Assembly: GCF_008923365.1 (NCBI RefSeq)
Contig: NZ_WBMR01000081.1
Span: forward strand, 1 to 38,816
Direction of reading: 5' to 3'
DNA length: 38,816 nucleotides
Source of the DNA: Actinomadura montaniterrae
GTDB taxonomy: Bacteria > Actinomycetota > Actinomycetes > Streptosporangiales > Streptosporangiaceae
Shown: positions 1 through 8,609 of the stretch, one piece after another
Layout: each line of letters opens with the position of its first letter
Numbering within the stretch: position 1 is the first letter of the stretch
Notes under the pieces: generated by a model
What the model saw: the letters and a program-made list of their open reading frames with translations, nothing else
Database searches by the model: none
What the model was told of the DNA's origin: nothing
Position numbers and translations under genes: made by a program

Positions 1-189
1 CCGCGCGCCGTCGGCGGCCGCCCACAGCCGCTGCCGCGAGCCCGGATCGCCGCCGAGGAGCCGCTCGGCCGTCTGCTCCGGTTCCGGCGCGGGCTCCCCC
101 GCCGGACCGGCGGCGTGCACGGCGCACAGCACGCCGTGCCACTCCCGGATCTGCGCGTCCGTCGGATCATCGAGCGCGATGACGTCCAT
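1..189 (-). CDS. GNAT family N-acetyltransferase, N-terminal part (cut by window edge)
   Basis: The minus strand reads from an ATG at 189 to the window edge without a stop, giving 63 residues that begin MDVIALDDPTDAQIREWHGV. An N-terminus with an aspartate/proline-rich lead, an amphipathic helix and then a 'W-A-A-A-D-G' turn is typical of actinomycete GCN5-related acetyltransferases, just before the first strand of the fold. The acetyl-CoA-binding motif lies outside the window, so substrate and activity cannot be judged. It lies 78 bp downstream of meaB on the same strand and could be read through from the mut operon. The family call rests only on N-terminal resemblance. Confidence 0.55.
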   Translation of the reverse strand, partial: MDVIALDDPTDAQIREWHGVLCAVHAAGPAGEPAPEPEQTAERLLGGDPGSRQRLWAAADGAR

Positions 190-267
190 CCGACTGTTGT
201 ACCTGATCCCCGTCCGCCGCGGCCGGGAGCCCGGGCAACCCGTGGTTCCGGACGCCCGGAAGCCCCC

Positions 268-1251
268 TCACCGTTCGCGCGAGAACGCCTCCAGGATGCG
301 CTCGGCGGCGAGCGCCGGGGTGAGCGTCCCGTCCGCGACGCTCTTCTCCAGGCCGGGCGCGAGATCGCGGACGGCGGGGTGGGCGTGCAGCTCGCCGAGC
401 AGCCGGTCGCGGACCATCGCCCACGTCCAGCCGACCTGCTGGCGGCGGCGCCGCGCCTCCAGCTCGCCGGACTCGCGGAGCCGCTCCTGGTGCCCGACGA
501 TCTCGTCCCACACCGCGTCGAGGCCGGTGCCCTCGCGGGCGCTGCAGGTCAGGACAGGGGTGGCGCGGGCGCGCTCGTCGCTGCGCAGCAGCCGCAGCGC
601 GCCGGACAGCTCGCGGGCGGCGCGCTTGGCCTCCATCGTGTGGTCGCCGTCGGCCTTGTTGACGGCGATGACGTCGGCCAGTTCCAGGACGCCCTTCTTG
701 ATGCCCTGGAGCTGGTCGCCGGTGCGGGCGAGGGTGAGGAACAGGAACGAGTCGACCATCTCGGCGACGGTCGTCTCGGACTGCCCGACCCCGACCGTCT
801 CGACGAGGACGACGCCGTACCCGGCGGCCTCCATCACGACCATCGCCTCGCGGGTGGCCTTGGCGACGCCGCCGAGCGTCCCGGCCGTCGGGGAGGGGCG
901 GATGAAGGCGTCCGGGTCGGCGGCGAGGCGCTGCATGCGCGTCTTGTCGCCGAGGATGCTGCCGCCGGTGCGGGTGGAGGACGGGTCGACGGCCAGCACC
1001 GCGACCTTGTTCCCCTCCCCCGTCAGCTTCGTGCCGAGCGCGTCGATGAACGTGGACTTGCCGACGCCCGGCACGCCGGTGATCCCGACGCGGCGGGCGT
1101 TCCCGGTGTGCGGGGTCAGCTCGACCAGGAGCCGCTGCGCCAGCTCCCGGTGGTCGGGACGGGCCGACTCGACCAGCGTGATCGCCCGCGCGATCCACGC
1201 CCGCGACCCGTCCCGGACCCCGGAGACGTAGTCCTGGAGTTCCGGCCTCAC
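268..1251 (-). CDS. meaB: Methylmalonyl-CoA mutase-associated GTPase MeaB
   Basis: This G3E-type P-loop GTPase escorts methylmalonyl-CoA mutase, gating adenosylcobalamin loading and protecting or reactivating the enzyme. The 327 residues match the usual family length. Walker A (GVPGVGKST) lies near residues 59-67, followed by the MeaB switch segments VDPSSTRTGGS and VETVGVGQSE and the base-recognition motif NKAD. The GTG start at 1251 overlaps the mutB stop as GTGA, so translation is coupled to the mutase subunits. The next upstream in-frame start would lie inside mutB. Three-gene order mutA-mutB-meaB fixes the assignment. It may also be annotated ArgK, an older name for the same family. Confidence 0.95.
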   Translation of the reverse strand: MRPELQDYVSGVRDGSRAWIARAITLVESARPDHRELAQRLLVELTPHTGNARRVGITGVPGVGKSTFIDALGTKLTGEGNKVAVLAVDPSSTRTGGSILGDKTRMQRLAADPDAFIRPSPTAGTLGGVAKATREAMVVMEAAGYGVVLVETVGVGQSETTVAEMVDSFLFLTLARTGDQLQGIKKGVLELADVIAVNKADGDHTMEAKRAARELSGALRLLRSDERARATPVLTCSAREGTGLDAVWDEIVGHQERLRESGELEARRRRQQVGWTWAMVRDRLLGELHAHPAVRDLAPGLEKSVADGTLTPALAAERILEAFSRER

Positions 1252-3461
1252 GTCCCGGCGTGCCCCAGCGTCGCGGTCAGCTCCTCCAGCAGGCCGATCG
1301 CGGCGTCGGCGAGCACGGTGCCGGGCGGGAAGATCGCGGCGGCGCCGGCGGCGCGCAGCTCGTCGAAGTCCTGCGGCGGGATGACGCCGCCGACGACGAT
1401 CATGATGTCGTCGCGGCCGAGCGCGGCCAGCTCCTCGCGCAGCGCGGGCACCAGCGTGAGGTGGCCGGCGGCGAGGGAGTTGACGCCGACGATGTGCACG
1501 TCGGCCTCGACCGCCTGCCGGGCGACCTCGCCCGGCGTCTGGAACAGCGGGCCCACGTCGACGTCGAAGCCGAGGTCGGCGAAGCCGGTCGCGATCACCT
1601 TCTGGCCGCGGTCGTGGCCGTCCTGGCCCATCTTCGCGACGAGGATGCGGGGCCGGCGGCCCTCCTCCTGCTCGAACGCGGCGGTCGCGGCGCGCGCCTT
1701 CTCGATGCTGCTCACCTTGCCCGCCTCTTCCCGGTACACCCCGGAGATCGTACGGATCTGCGCGGCGTGCCGCCCGTACGCCTTCTCCAGCGCGTCGGAG
1801 ATCTCCCCGACGGTCGCCTTCGCGCGGGCGGCGTCGATGGCGAGGGCCAGCAGGTTGTGGCTCAGGTCGGACGGGCGCGTGCCGTTCTCGGCGGCCTCGG
1901 CGGCGGCGGTGATCGCGCCGAGCGCGGCCTGCGTCGCGGTCTCGTCGCGCTCCTCGCGCAGCCGCCGCAGCTTCTCGATCTGCTGCGCGCGGACGGCGGC
2001 GTTGTCGACCTTGAGGACCTCGATGCGCTCCTCGACGTCCGGCCGGTACTTGTTGACGCCGATGACGGGCTGGCGGCCGGAGTCGATGCGGGCCTGGGTG
2101 CGGGCCGCGGCCTCCTCGATGCGCAGCTTCGGCAGGCCCTCGTCGATCGCCTTGGCCATGCCGCCGGCCTTCTCGACCTCGGTGATGTGGCCCCAGGCGC
2201 GGCGGGCGAGGTCGTAGGTGAGGCGCTCGACGTAGGCGCTGCCGCCCCACGGATCGATCGTCCGGGTCGTCCCGGACTCCTGCTGGAGCAGCAGCTGGGT
2301 GTTGCGGGCGATGCGGGCGGAGAAGTCGGTCGGCAGCGCGAGGGCCTCGTCCAGCGCGTTGGTGTGCAGCGACTGGGTGTGGCCCTGCGTGGCGGCCATC
2401 GCCTCGACGCAGGTGCGGGCGACGTTGTTGAACACGTCCTGCGCGGTCAGCGACCAGCCGGACGTCTGCGAGTGCGTCCGCAGCGACAGCGACTTGGGGT
2501 TCTTCGGGTCGAACTGCTTCACCAGCTTCGCCCACAGCAGGCGGGCGGCGCGCAGCTTCGCGACCTCCATGAAGAAGTTCATGCCGATCGCCCAGAAGAA
2601 CGACAGGCGCGGCGCGAACGCGTCGATGTCCAGCCCGGCCTCGCGGCCCGCGCGGATGTACTCCACGCCGTCGGCGAGGGTGTAGGCCAGCTCCAGGTCG
2701 GCGGTGGCCCCGGCCTCCTGGATGTGGTAGCCGGAGATCGAGATGGAGTTGTACTTCGGCATCCGCTGCGAGGTGTACGCGAAGATGTCGGAGATGATCC
2801 GCATCGACGGCGCCGGCGGGTAGATGTAGGTGTTGCGGACCATGAACTCCTTGAGGATGTCGTTCTGGATGGTCCCCGCGAGGCCCTCCGGCTTCACCCC
2901 CTGCTCCTCGGCCGCCGCGATGTACAGCGCCAGGACGGGCAGCACCGCGCCGTTCATGGTCATCGACACGCTCATCCTGTCCAGCGGGATGCCGTCGAAG
3001 AGCTGCCGCATGTCGTAGATCGAGTCGATCGCGACGCCCGCCATGCCGACGTCGCCGGCCACGCGCGGGTGGTCGGAGTCGTAGCCGCGGTGGGTGGCGA
3101 GGTCGAACGCGACCGACAGGCCCTTCTGCCCCGCGGCGAGGTTGCGCCGGTAGAAGGCGTTGGACTCCTCGGCGGTGGAGAACCCGGCGTACTGGCGGAT
3201 CGTCCACGGCTGCGTGGCGTACATCGCCGGGTATGGGCCGCGCAGGTACGGGGCGATGCCCGGCAGGGTGCCGAGGAAGTCGAGCCCGGCGAGGTCGTCG
3301 CCGGTGTAGAGCGGCGGGACGCCGATGCCCTCCGGGGTGTCCCAGGTGTGGGCCTCGGGGTCCTTGCCGGTGGCGTCGGCGACGGCGGCGCGCCAGCGCC
3401 TGGCGGCCGCGTCGGCGGGGGGCGCCGTCCCGAGCTCGATCTCGGTGAAGTCGGGGATCAT
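1248..3461 (-). CDS. mutB: Methylmalonyl-CoA mutase large (catalytic) subunit
   Basis: This is the AdoCbl-dependent subunit interconverting succinyl-CoA and (R)-methylmalonyl-CoA, used in propionate and branched-chain catabolism and as a source of methylmalonyl extender units. The 737 residues start MIPDFTEIELG and contain the conserved TIM-barrel segment YATQPWTIRQYAGFSTAEES. The C-terminal B12 domain has the base-off motif DGHDRG, with the cobalt-ligating His at residue 616. The ATG at 3461 overlaps the mutA stop (ATGA) and the stop overlaps meaB (GTGA). No damage is seen. Long open frames on the opposite strand are codon-bias shadows. Confidence 0.97.
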   Translation of the reverse strand: MIPDFTEIELGTAPPADAAARRWRAAVADATGKDPEAHTWDTPEGIGVPPLYTGDDLAGLDFLGTLPGIAPYLRGPYPAMYATQPWTIRQYAGFSTAEESNAFYRRNLAAGQKGLSVAFDLATHRGYDSDHPRVAGDVGMAGVAIDSIYDMRQLFDGIPLDRMSVSMTMNGAVLPVLALYIAAAEEQGVKPEGLAGTIQNDILKEFMVRNTYIYPPAPSMRIISDIFAYTSQRMPKYNSISISGYHIQEAGATADLELAYTLADGVEYIRAGREAGLDIDAFAPRLSFFWAIGMNFFMEVAKLRAARLLWAKLVKQFDPKNPKSLSLRTHSQTSGWSLTAQDVFNNVARTCVEAMAATQGHTQSLHTNALDEALALPTDFSARIARNTQLLLQQESGTTRTIDPWGGSAYVERLTYDLARRAWGHITEVEKAGGMAKAIDEGLPKLRIEEAAARTQARIDSGRQPVIGVNKYRPDVEERIEVLKVDNAAVRAQQIEKLRRLREERDETATQAALGAITAAAEAAENGTRPSDLSHNLLALAIDAARAKATVGEISDALEKAYGRHAAQIRTISGVYREEAGKVSSIEKARAATAAFEQEEGRRPRILVAKMGQDGHDRGQKVIATGFADLGFDVDVGPLFQTPGEVARQAVEADVHIVGVNSLAAGHLTLVPALREELAALGRDDIMIVVGGVIPPQDFDELRAAGAAAIFPPGTVLADAAIGLLEELTATLGHAGT

Positions 3462-5281
3462 TCGTTCACTCCCAGATCGCGGAGGGTGGTCTGCAGCGCC
3501 TCGATCGCGTCGCATCCGGCGTGCACGCGGGCGTCGACCCCCTCGTAGGTTCCCTTACCCGCGAGCCAGACCTTCACAGCACCGGCGTCCTTCAGGACCC
3601 GCGCCGCTTCGGCGGCCTGCTCCTCGTACAGGCGGTCGCTGGAGCAGATGCAGGCGACGGCCGTGCCGGACGCCGCGAACTCCTCGGGGGCGCCCGTGAC
3701 CGTCTCGATGCCGCCGGCCTGGAACAGGTTGGCGGCGAACGACGCGCGCGCCGTGTGGACGGCGATGGGGCCGAGCGTGGCGAGGAACACCTTCGGGCGG
3801 GCGCCGGTGGCCTCGGCGTGGGCGTCGGACCGGTCGCGGAGCGCCTCGAAGTCCTGCGCGTAGGTCACGACGGGGAGCCCGCCGCCGGGACGCGCCGGAG
3901 CGGCGTCGCGCTCGGGCAGCTTCTCGGCCAGGTTCGGGAACTCGCTGACGCCGGTGAGCGGGGCCTTGCGGCGGGCCAGGTCCTTGCGGCGGCGCGCCCA
4001 GGTCGCGGCGATCTGGTCGGCGACCAGCCCGGACTCCAGGGCGGCGGCGAGGCCGCCGGCCTTCTCGATCTCGGTGAACCAGGACCACGCGGCCTGCGCG
4101 AGGCCCTCGGTGAGGCTCTCGGTGTACCAGGAGCCGCCGGCCGGGTCGACGACGCGGGCGAGGCTCGACTCCTCCAGCAGCAGCGTCTGGGTGTTGCGGG
4201 CGATGCGGCGGGCGAAGTCGTCCGGCAGGCCGAGCCGGGCGTCGAACGGCTGGACGGTGACGGCGTCGGCGCCCCCGACCCCGGCGGCGAACGCCGCGAC
4301 GGTGGTGCGCAGCATGTTCACCCACGGGTCGCGGCGCGTCATCATCGCCGACGAGGTGACGGCGTGGATCCGCGCCGACGTCCCCTCGGCGGCGCCGCTG
4401 ACCTCGGCGATCCGGGCCCACAGCCGGCGCAGCGCGCGGAGCTTGGCGATCGAGGAGAACTGGTCGGCGTTGACGGCGACCCGGAACTCGATCTGCCCGA
4501 ACGCCTCGTCCACGCCCAGCCCGGCGCCGGTGAGGGCGCGCAGGTAGGCGACGCCGGCGGCGGCCACGGCGCCCAGTTCCTCCGCGTCGCCGCCGCCCGC
4601 GTCGTGGTACGGGGTGCCGTCCGCGACGACCGCGCGCAGCCGCGGGAACTCCCGGACGCACCGGGCGGCCAGCGCCGCCGCGTCGTCCAGGGACCCGGCG
4701 GTGCCGGTGCGGGCCTGCAGCCCGAGGGGGTCGGCACCGAGGTTGCCCGACGCGTCCGGCTGGTTCCCGCGCTCGGTGACCAGGGCGAGGAACGCCTCGG
4801 CCGCCTCCACCGCCTGCTCCCCCGCGTCCAGCACGACGGGCGCGAGGTCGAGCAGCACGCCGCGCAGGACCTCCGGCAGCGCGGCGACGGGCGTCCCGCC
4901 CTCGCCGAGCCGCAGCCAGACCGAGGTGGCGCCGTTCTCCAGGTCGGCGAGGACCGCCTCGCGCGTCACCGCCGGGTCCGGGTGGCCGTGCGGCTGCCGG
5001 ACGTCCCAGCCGGCGAGGCCCTCGCCGTCCGGCCGCACCTCGCGGACGTAGGGGGCGAGCCCGGGGCGTCCGGGCGGGGCGTCGTCGCGCGTGTAGAGCG
5101 CGGCGATCGGCACTCCGTCGCAGGACTCGCGGGTCAGCAGGGACTCGATCTCGCCGAGAGGGGTCTCCTCGGTCGCCGCGCCGGACTTGCGCAGCACCCC
5201 CTTCACCATCTCCCGCCACCGGTCCCGCTCGGCCGGGGGGAAGGCGGCGGCCAGTTCGAGTTCTTCAGGCGGCACCGTCAT
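3458..5281 (-). CDS. mutA: Methylmalonyl-CoA mutase small subunit
   Basis: This is the non-catalytic partner that forms the alpha/beta heterodimer with MutB. The 607 residues (usual about 610-640) begin MTVPPEELELAAAFPPAERDRW. They keep the mutase barrel signature (PFDARLGLPDDFARRIARNTQ) and have a degenerate B12 domain lacking the DxHxxG cobalt ligand, as expected for MutA. The ATG at 5281 is preferred over an upstream in-frame start 18 codons earlier because the protein N-terminus aligns there and a TACCAT box stands 7 nt before it, fitting leaderless transcription. It is the first gene of the mutA-mutB-meaB operon. Confidence 0.95.
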   Translation of the reverse strand: MTVPPEELELAAAFPPAERDRWREMVKGVLRKSGAATEETPLGEIESLLTRESCDGVPIAALYTRDDAPPGRPGLAPYVREVRPDGEGLAGWDVRQPHGHPDPAVTREAVLADLENGATSVWLRLGEGGTPVAALPEVLRGVLLDLAPVVLDAGEQAVEAAEAFLALVTERGNQPDASGNLGADPLGLQARTGTAGSLDDAAALAARCVREFPRLRAVVADGTPYHDAGGGDAEELGAVAAAGVAYLRALTGAGLGVDEAFGQIEFRVAVNADQFSSIAKLRALRRLWARIAEVSGAAEGTSARIHAVTSSAMMTRRDPWVNMLRTTVAAFAAGVGGADAVTVQPFDARLGLPDDFARRIARNTQTLLLEESSLARVVDPAGGSWYTESLTEGLAQAAWSWFTEIEKAGGLAAALESGLVADQIAATWARRRKDLARRKAPLTGVSEFPNLAEKLPERDAAPARPGGGLPVVTYAQDFEALRDRSDAHAEATGARPKVFLATLGPIAVHTARASFAANLFQAGGIETVTGAPEEFAASGTAVACICSSDRLYEEQAAEAARVLKDAGAVKVWLAGKGTYEGVDARVHAGCDAIEALQTTLRDLGVNE

Positions 5282-5288
5282 GCCCTGG

Positions 5289-5294
5289 ATGGTA
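5289..5294 (-). promoter_or_regulatory. Putative -10 box of a leaderless mutA promoter
   Basis: On the minus strand TACCAT is separated by exactly 7 nt from the mutA ATG at 5281. A TANNNT hexamer at this distance puts the transcription start on or beside the start codon, the usual geometry of leaderless actinobacterial messages, and no ribosome-binding site precedes this ATG. No clear -35 is seen. Confidence 0.45.
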
Positions 5295-5347
5295 AGCGCA
5301 CGCCTACACCGCGTCCGAGACCGGGTCCCGGTCACCAGAACGGCCCG

Positions 5348-5368
5348 CCGGCGCGGGCCCGGCGCCGG
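5348..5368. repeat. Stem-loop in the mutA / acyl-CoA dehydrogenase divergent spacer
   Basis: Perfect 7-bp arms (CCGGCGC / GCGCCGG) flank a 7-nt loop in the 120-bp gap between divergent genes. It could be a shared operator or simply a GC-rich chance structure; nothing else in this spacer stands out. Confidence 0.3.
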
Positions 5369-5401
5369 TTAGCGGTCCGGGCTCGGGGAACAGGCCACCC
5401 C

Positions 5402-6580
5402 ATGACGCTGGATCCGCTGCCGGGTGACCTCTACCACATGCAGGACCTGCTCGACGAGCGCGAGAAGGAGATCGTCGAGCGGGTGCGGAGCTTCCTGGAG
5501 TCGAAGGTCGCGCCGATCGCCGACGACTGCTGGGGCCGGGCCGAGTTCCCCTTCGACCTCGTCCCGCAGTACGGCGAGCTGGGCATCGCCGGGCTCGCCT
5601 ACGACGAGTGCCCCGGGGAGCGGCCGAGCAGCCTGCTCGCGGGGTTCCTCGCGATGGACATGGCGCGCGTCGACCCGTCCATGGCCACGTTCTTCGGCGT
5701 CCACACCGGGCTGGCGATGGGCAGCATCGGCCGCTGCGGGTCGCCGGAGCAGCGCGAGCGGTGGCTGCCCGCGATGGGGCGGATGGAGAAGATCGGCGCG
5801 TTCGCGCTGACCGAGCCGGAGGGCGGCTCCGACGTCGCGCTCGGGCTGCGCACCACGGCGCGGCGCGACGGCGACTCCTGGGTGCTGAACGGCGCGAAGC
5901 GGTGGATCGGCAACGGCACCTTCGCCGACCTGGTCGTCGTGTGGGCCAGGGACGAGGCCGACGACCAGGTCAAGGGGTTCGTCGTCGGCAAGGACGCGCC
6001 CGGCTTCACCGCGACCCGCATCGAGAACAAGATCGCGCTGCGCACGGTGCAGAACGCGGACCTGACGTTCGAGGACTGCGTCGTCCCCGAGTCCGACCGG
6101 CTGGCGGGCGCGGCCGGCTTCCGGGACACCGCCGCGATCCTGCGCCGCACCCGCAGCGGCGTCGCCTGGCAGGCGGTCGGGGTGATGCTCGCCGCGTACG
6201 AGATCGCCCGCGACTACGCGGTGCGGCGCGAGCAGTTCGGGCGGCCGATCGCCAAGTTCCAGCTCGTCCAGGACCTGCTGGTCAGGATGCTCGGGAACGC
6301 GACGGCCTCGCTCGGCATGGTGGTGCGGCTGGCGCAGCTGCAGGACGAGGGCCTCTACCGCGACGAGCACTCGGCGCTCGCCAAGGCGTACTGCACCAGC
6401 CGGATGCGCGAGGCGGTCGGCTGGGGGCGCGAGCTGATGGCGGGCAACGGGATCGTCCTCGACTACGGCATCGGGCGGTTCGTCGCCGACGCCGAGGCGC
6501 TCTACTCCTACGAGGGCACCCGGGAGATCAACACGCTGATCGTCGGCCGCGCCGCGACCGGGCAGGGCGCGTTCGTCTGA
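5402..6580 (+). CDS. Acyl-CoA dehydrogenase, glutaryl-CoA-dehydrogenase-like
   Basis: This FAD enzyme catalyses alpha,beta-dehydrogenation of an acyl-CoA. The 392 residues begin MTLDPLPGDLYHMQDLLDER. The FAD-binding segment FALTEPEGGSDV is followed by the IALRTVQNADLTF strand and the RREQFGRPIAKFQLVQ helix typical of the glutaryl-CoA dehydrogenase branch. The catalytic base is present in the C-terminal YSYEGTREIN motif. Decarboxylating activity on glutaryl-CoA is plausible but the acyl specificity cannot be read with certainty. It is divergent from the mut operon, consistent with a role in amino-acid or odd-chain catabolism. The start follows a 120-bp spacer; no strong RBS precedes it. Confidence 0.88.
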   Translation: MTLDPLPGDLYHMQDLLDEREKEIVERVRSFLESKVAPIADDCWGRAEFPFDLVPQYGELGIAGLAYDECPGERPSSLLAGFLAMDMARVDPSMATFFGVHTGLAMGSIGRCGSPEQRERWLPAMGRMEKIGAFALTEPEGGSDVALGLRTTARRDGDSWVLNGAKRWIGNGTFADLVVVWARDEADDQVKGFVVGKDAPGFTATRIENKIALRTVQNADLTFEDCVVPESDRLAGAAGFRDTAAILRRTRSGVAWQAVGVMLAAYEIARDYAVRREQFGRPIAKFQLVQDLLVRMLGNATASLGMVVRLAQLQDEGLYRDEHSALAKAYCTSRMREAVGWGRELMAGNGIVLDYGIGRFVADAEALYSYEGTREINTLIVGRAATGQGAFV

Positions 6581-6595
6581 CCGCGCGCGGCGGTG

Positions 6596-6658
6596 CCCGC
6601 CTGCGGGTCCGCGCGGCGCGCCGCGCGGGCGCCCCGCTGCGGCCGCGCGGGCGGGGCG
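6596..6658 (+). terminator. Cluster of GC-rich stem-loops after the acyl-CoA dehydrogenase
   Basis: Three structures follow the stop at 6580. The first is CCCGC/GCGGG with a 2-nt loop (6596-6607). The second is a perfect 20-bp palindrome (6609-6628). The third has 8-bp arms CGCCCCGC/GCGGGGCG around a 13-nt loop (6630-6658), with only TT after it. The absence of a U-tract is common for actinomycete intrinsic terminators. Confidence 0.5.
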
Positions 6659-6662
6659 TTGC

Positions 6663-6668
6663 TAGAGT
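6663..6668 (+). promoter_or_regulatory. Putative -10 box upstream of the small membrane-protein pair
   Basis: TAGAGT sits 67 nt before the ATG at 6736 and directly after the terminator-like hairpins, where a new transcription unit would be expected to start. The GC-rich hairpin occupies the -35 region, so the call is tentative. Confidence 0.3.
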
Positions 6669-6735
6669 TCGGCGTCGAGGACCCGATCACGACGGGTCCC
6701 CGTCCCCCACCGAACGCGGAAAGAGAAGACTGCGC

Positions 6736-6945
6736 ATGTCGACTGGCAGCCACGCCGGACGCCCGAAGTCCTGGATCGCCGTGGCCATCATCTTCGTCGG
6801 TTTCGTCATCGGCGGCGTGGGCATCGTCATGGGCCCCGACTGGATCGTGTTCGGCGCGGGCGCCGCGGTCGCCGTGATCGGCGGGATCATCGCCCTCGCG
6901 GTCGACATCATGACCGACGTCGTCGTCGACGACCCGCGGCAGTAG
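6736..6945 (+). CDS. Small two-TM membrane protein, HGxxPAAW-like
   Basis: This 69-residue protein has a short polar N-terminus (STGSHAGRPKSW) followed by two hydrophobic helices (about residues 14-32 and 38-58) and an acidic tail. The N-terminal H-A-G-R-P-K-S-W stretch and the 'GPDW' turn between helices resemble the actinobacterial HGxxPAAW family, whose function is unknown. The family motif is imperfect here (HAGRPKSW). A purine-rich GGAAAGAGAAG precedes the ATG. The next small membrane gene starts 3 bp after its stop, so the two are co-translated. Confidence 0.7.
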   Translation: MSTGSHAGRPKSWIAVAIIFVGFVIGGVGIVMGPDWIVFGAGAAVAVIGGIIALAVDIMTDVVVDDPRQ

Positions 6946-6947
6946 CC

Positions 6948-7130
6948 GTGTTCGGGCGGCCGCCCATCGAGGAGCGGATCGCGGCCCGCCAGCGCGAGCG
7001 CGGGCCGCTGAAGCCCGGGACCGTCTTCCCGCACGGCCCCGCGAAGATGCTGTTCTTCTTCGGCATCGGCGTGGTCGTGGTCACGCACGTCATCGCCCTG
7101 TCGATGTACTTCGTCGACAAGGGCCCCTGA
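6948..7130 (+). CDS. Small single-TM membrane protein of unknown function
   Basis: This 60-residue protein starts from GTG 2 nt after the preceding stop. Residues 1-30 are charged and soluble (FGRPPIEERIAARQRERGPLKPG). Residues about 33-53 form one hydrophobic helix (MLFFFGIGVVVVTHVIALSMYF), followed by a short tail DKGP. The positive-inside rule suggests an N-in topology. I do not recognise a family. It is tightly coupled to the HGxxPAAW-like gene, so the two may act together at the membrane. Confidence 0.6.
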   Translation: MFGRPPIEERIAARQRERGPLKPGTVFPHGPAKMLFFFGIGVVVVTHVIALSMYFVDKGP

Positions 7131-7155
7131 AGCCTCCCGGCGCCGGCCCGGCGGC

Positions 7156-7180
7156 ACCGGCCCGGCGCGGCCGGGCCGGT
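7156..7180. terminator. Bidirectional hairpin between convergent small genes
   Basis: An 11-bp perfect stem (ACCGGCCCGGC with its complement) closes a GCG loop, exactly between the stops of the convergent genes ending at 7130 and 7180. Position and stability suit a shared terminator; a U-tract is lacking on both sides. Confidence 0.65.
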
Positions 7181-7311
7181 CAGCGGCGGTCCCTGTCCAG
7201 GCCGTTGTGCGGGCCCTTCCTCCCGCCGCCGAAGTAGAACAGGCCGACGAGCACCAGGGCCGCGATCGCCAGCACCAGCAGGAGCACGCCGATCGAGGTC
7301 GAGCCGGTCAT
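7180..7311 (-). CDS. Very small membrane protein (43 aa)
   Basis: The minus strand encodes MTGSTSIGVLLLVLAIAALV followed by LVGLFYFGGGRKGPHNGLDRDRR. One hydrophobic helix spans residues 7-26 and the tail is short and basic. A strong purine tract (GAAGGAAGG) stands 8 nt before the ATG at 7311, and the stop abuts the shared terminator hairpin, so this is likely a real gene despite its size. It resembles the many orphan single-TM miniproteins of actinomycetes; function unknown. Confidence 0.6.
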   Translation of the reverse strand: MTGSTSIGVLLLVLAIAALVLVGLFYFGGGRKGPHNGLDRDRR

Positions 7312-7502
7312 CCGGACCACCTTCCTTCGTCGCTTCGCGGCGTCTCTCCTCCAACGCTGCCCGCTGAGCGGCGGGTCAAAAGAGGGTCAAGGAGATCCCG
7401 CTCCCCGGACGCGGCCACCTCCGGCGGGTGCGAAGCGGGCCGCGAGAACGTACCGTCGAAGTGACGCGGCCGCCTGCGAGCCCCCGACCCCGAGGTGGTG
7501 GG

Positions 7503-8597
7503 ATGGCCCTGCGAATGGGAATCGAGGAAGAGTACTTCGTCGTCGATCCCGGTTCCCGGGAGGTCGTCCCCCGTGCCGCCGCCGTGGTGCGGCGCGCGGA
7601 GCGGGCGCTCGGCGAGCGCGCCTCCACCGAGCTGGTCGACTTCCTGGCCGAGGCGAAGACCCCGCCCTGCGACGACCTGGACAAGCTGGAGGAGCAGGTC
7701 GGGTCGATGCGCGCCGCGATGGCGGGCGCCGCGGCCGCGGAGGGCGTGCGGCTCGCCGCGACCGGCACGCCCGTGCTCGGCGACCTCGTGCCCGCCCCGA
7801 TCGGCGCGGGCGCCCGCTACGCCGAGAGCCTCGCGTTCTACCGGGCGCTGGACGACGAGCAGAGCATCTGCTCCTGCCACGTCCACGTCGAGATGCCCGA
7901 CCGGGAGCGGGCTGTCGCGGTCAGCAACCACCTGCGGCCCTGGCTGCCGACGCTGCTGGCGCTCGCGGCGAACTCGCCGTACTGGGCGGGCCGCGACACC
8001 GGGCACGCCTGCTGGCGGGTCATGACGTGGGCGCGCTGGCCGGTCGCGGGGCCGCCGCCGTACTTCGAGTCGTACGGGCACTACGAGGAGCTGGTCGGCA
8101 CGCTGCTGGGGTGCGGCGCGCTGATGGACACCGGGACGATCTTCTGGGACGTCCGGCCGTCGGCGCGGCTGCCCACGGTCGAGGTGCGGCTCGGCGACGT
8201 CGCGCCGACCGCGGCGGACGCGTCGGTGTTCGCGGCGCTGATCCGCGCGCTGGTGGAGATGTCGGTGCGCGCCGTGGAGGCCGGGGAGCCCCCGCCCGAT
8301 CCGCCGCAGGAGATGCTGCGCGCGGCGTACTGGCTGGCGGCCCGCGACGGCCTCGCGGGCGGCGGCGTGGACGTGTGCACGGGCCGTCCGGCGACGTTCC
8401 GGGAGCTGGCCGGGGACCTGCTCGCGCACGTCCTGCCCGCGCTGCGCGACAGCGGCGACCTGGACCGGGTCGCGGCCGGTGTGCGGCGGCTGATGACCGG
8501 CGGGACGGGCGCCGAGCGGCAGCGCGCCGCCTACCGTCGGAGGGGCCGGCTCACCGATGTGGTGGACGCCGCTCTCCTCCGCACCCGCGCTCTATGA
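7503..8597 (+). CDS. GCS2-family carboxylate-amine ligase (YbdK type)
   Basis: This is a member of the glutamate-cysteine ligase 2 fold, ATP-dependent enzymes that join a carboxylate (often gamma-glutamyl) to an amine. The 364 residues start MALRMGIEEEYFVVDPGSRE, where the G-I-E-E-E-Y-F motif supplies the metal-binding glutamates. The central CSCHVHVEMPD and C-terminal PTVEVRLGDV segments are also family hallmarks. The ATG at 7503 is chosen because the conserved motif begins six residues later; an upstream in-frame start would add 25 unaligned residues. A TACCGT box at 7451-7456 may be its -10. Most homologues show weak or unknown physiological substrates. Confidence 0.85.
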   Translation: MALRMGIEEEYFVVDPGSREVVPRAAAVVRRAERALGERASTELVDFLAEAKTPPCDDLDKLEEQVGSMRAAMAGAAAAEGVRLAATGTPVLGDLVPAPIGAGARYAESLAFYRALDDEQSICSCHVHVEMPDRERAVAVSNHLRPWLPTLLALAANSPYWAGRDTGHACWRVMTWARWPVAGPPPYFESYGHYEELVGTLLGCGALMDTGTIFWDVRPSARLPTVEVRLGDVAPTAADASVFAALIRALVEMSVRAVEAGEPPPDPPQEMLRAAYWLAARDGLAGGGVDVCTGRPATFRELAGDLLAHVLPALRDSGDLDRVAAGVRRLMTGGTGAERQRAAYRRRGRLTDVVDAALLRTRAL

Positions 8598-8609
8598 CAT
8601 GATTCACCC

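Noticed and set aside
1260..3548. A 762-codon plus-strand open frame antisense to mutB, and similar long frames opposite or offset from other genes
   Set aside because: High GC3 leaves few stops in opposite frames. The mutase motifs are clear on the minus strand, and the antisense translation is Arg/Gly/Ala/Val-rich low-complexity text without a fold.
6609..6628. The perfect 20-bp GC palindrome as a recombination or phage attachment site
   Set aside because: No integrase, tRNA or repeat copy is nearby; its place right after a stop codon among other hairpins fits a terminator better.
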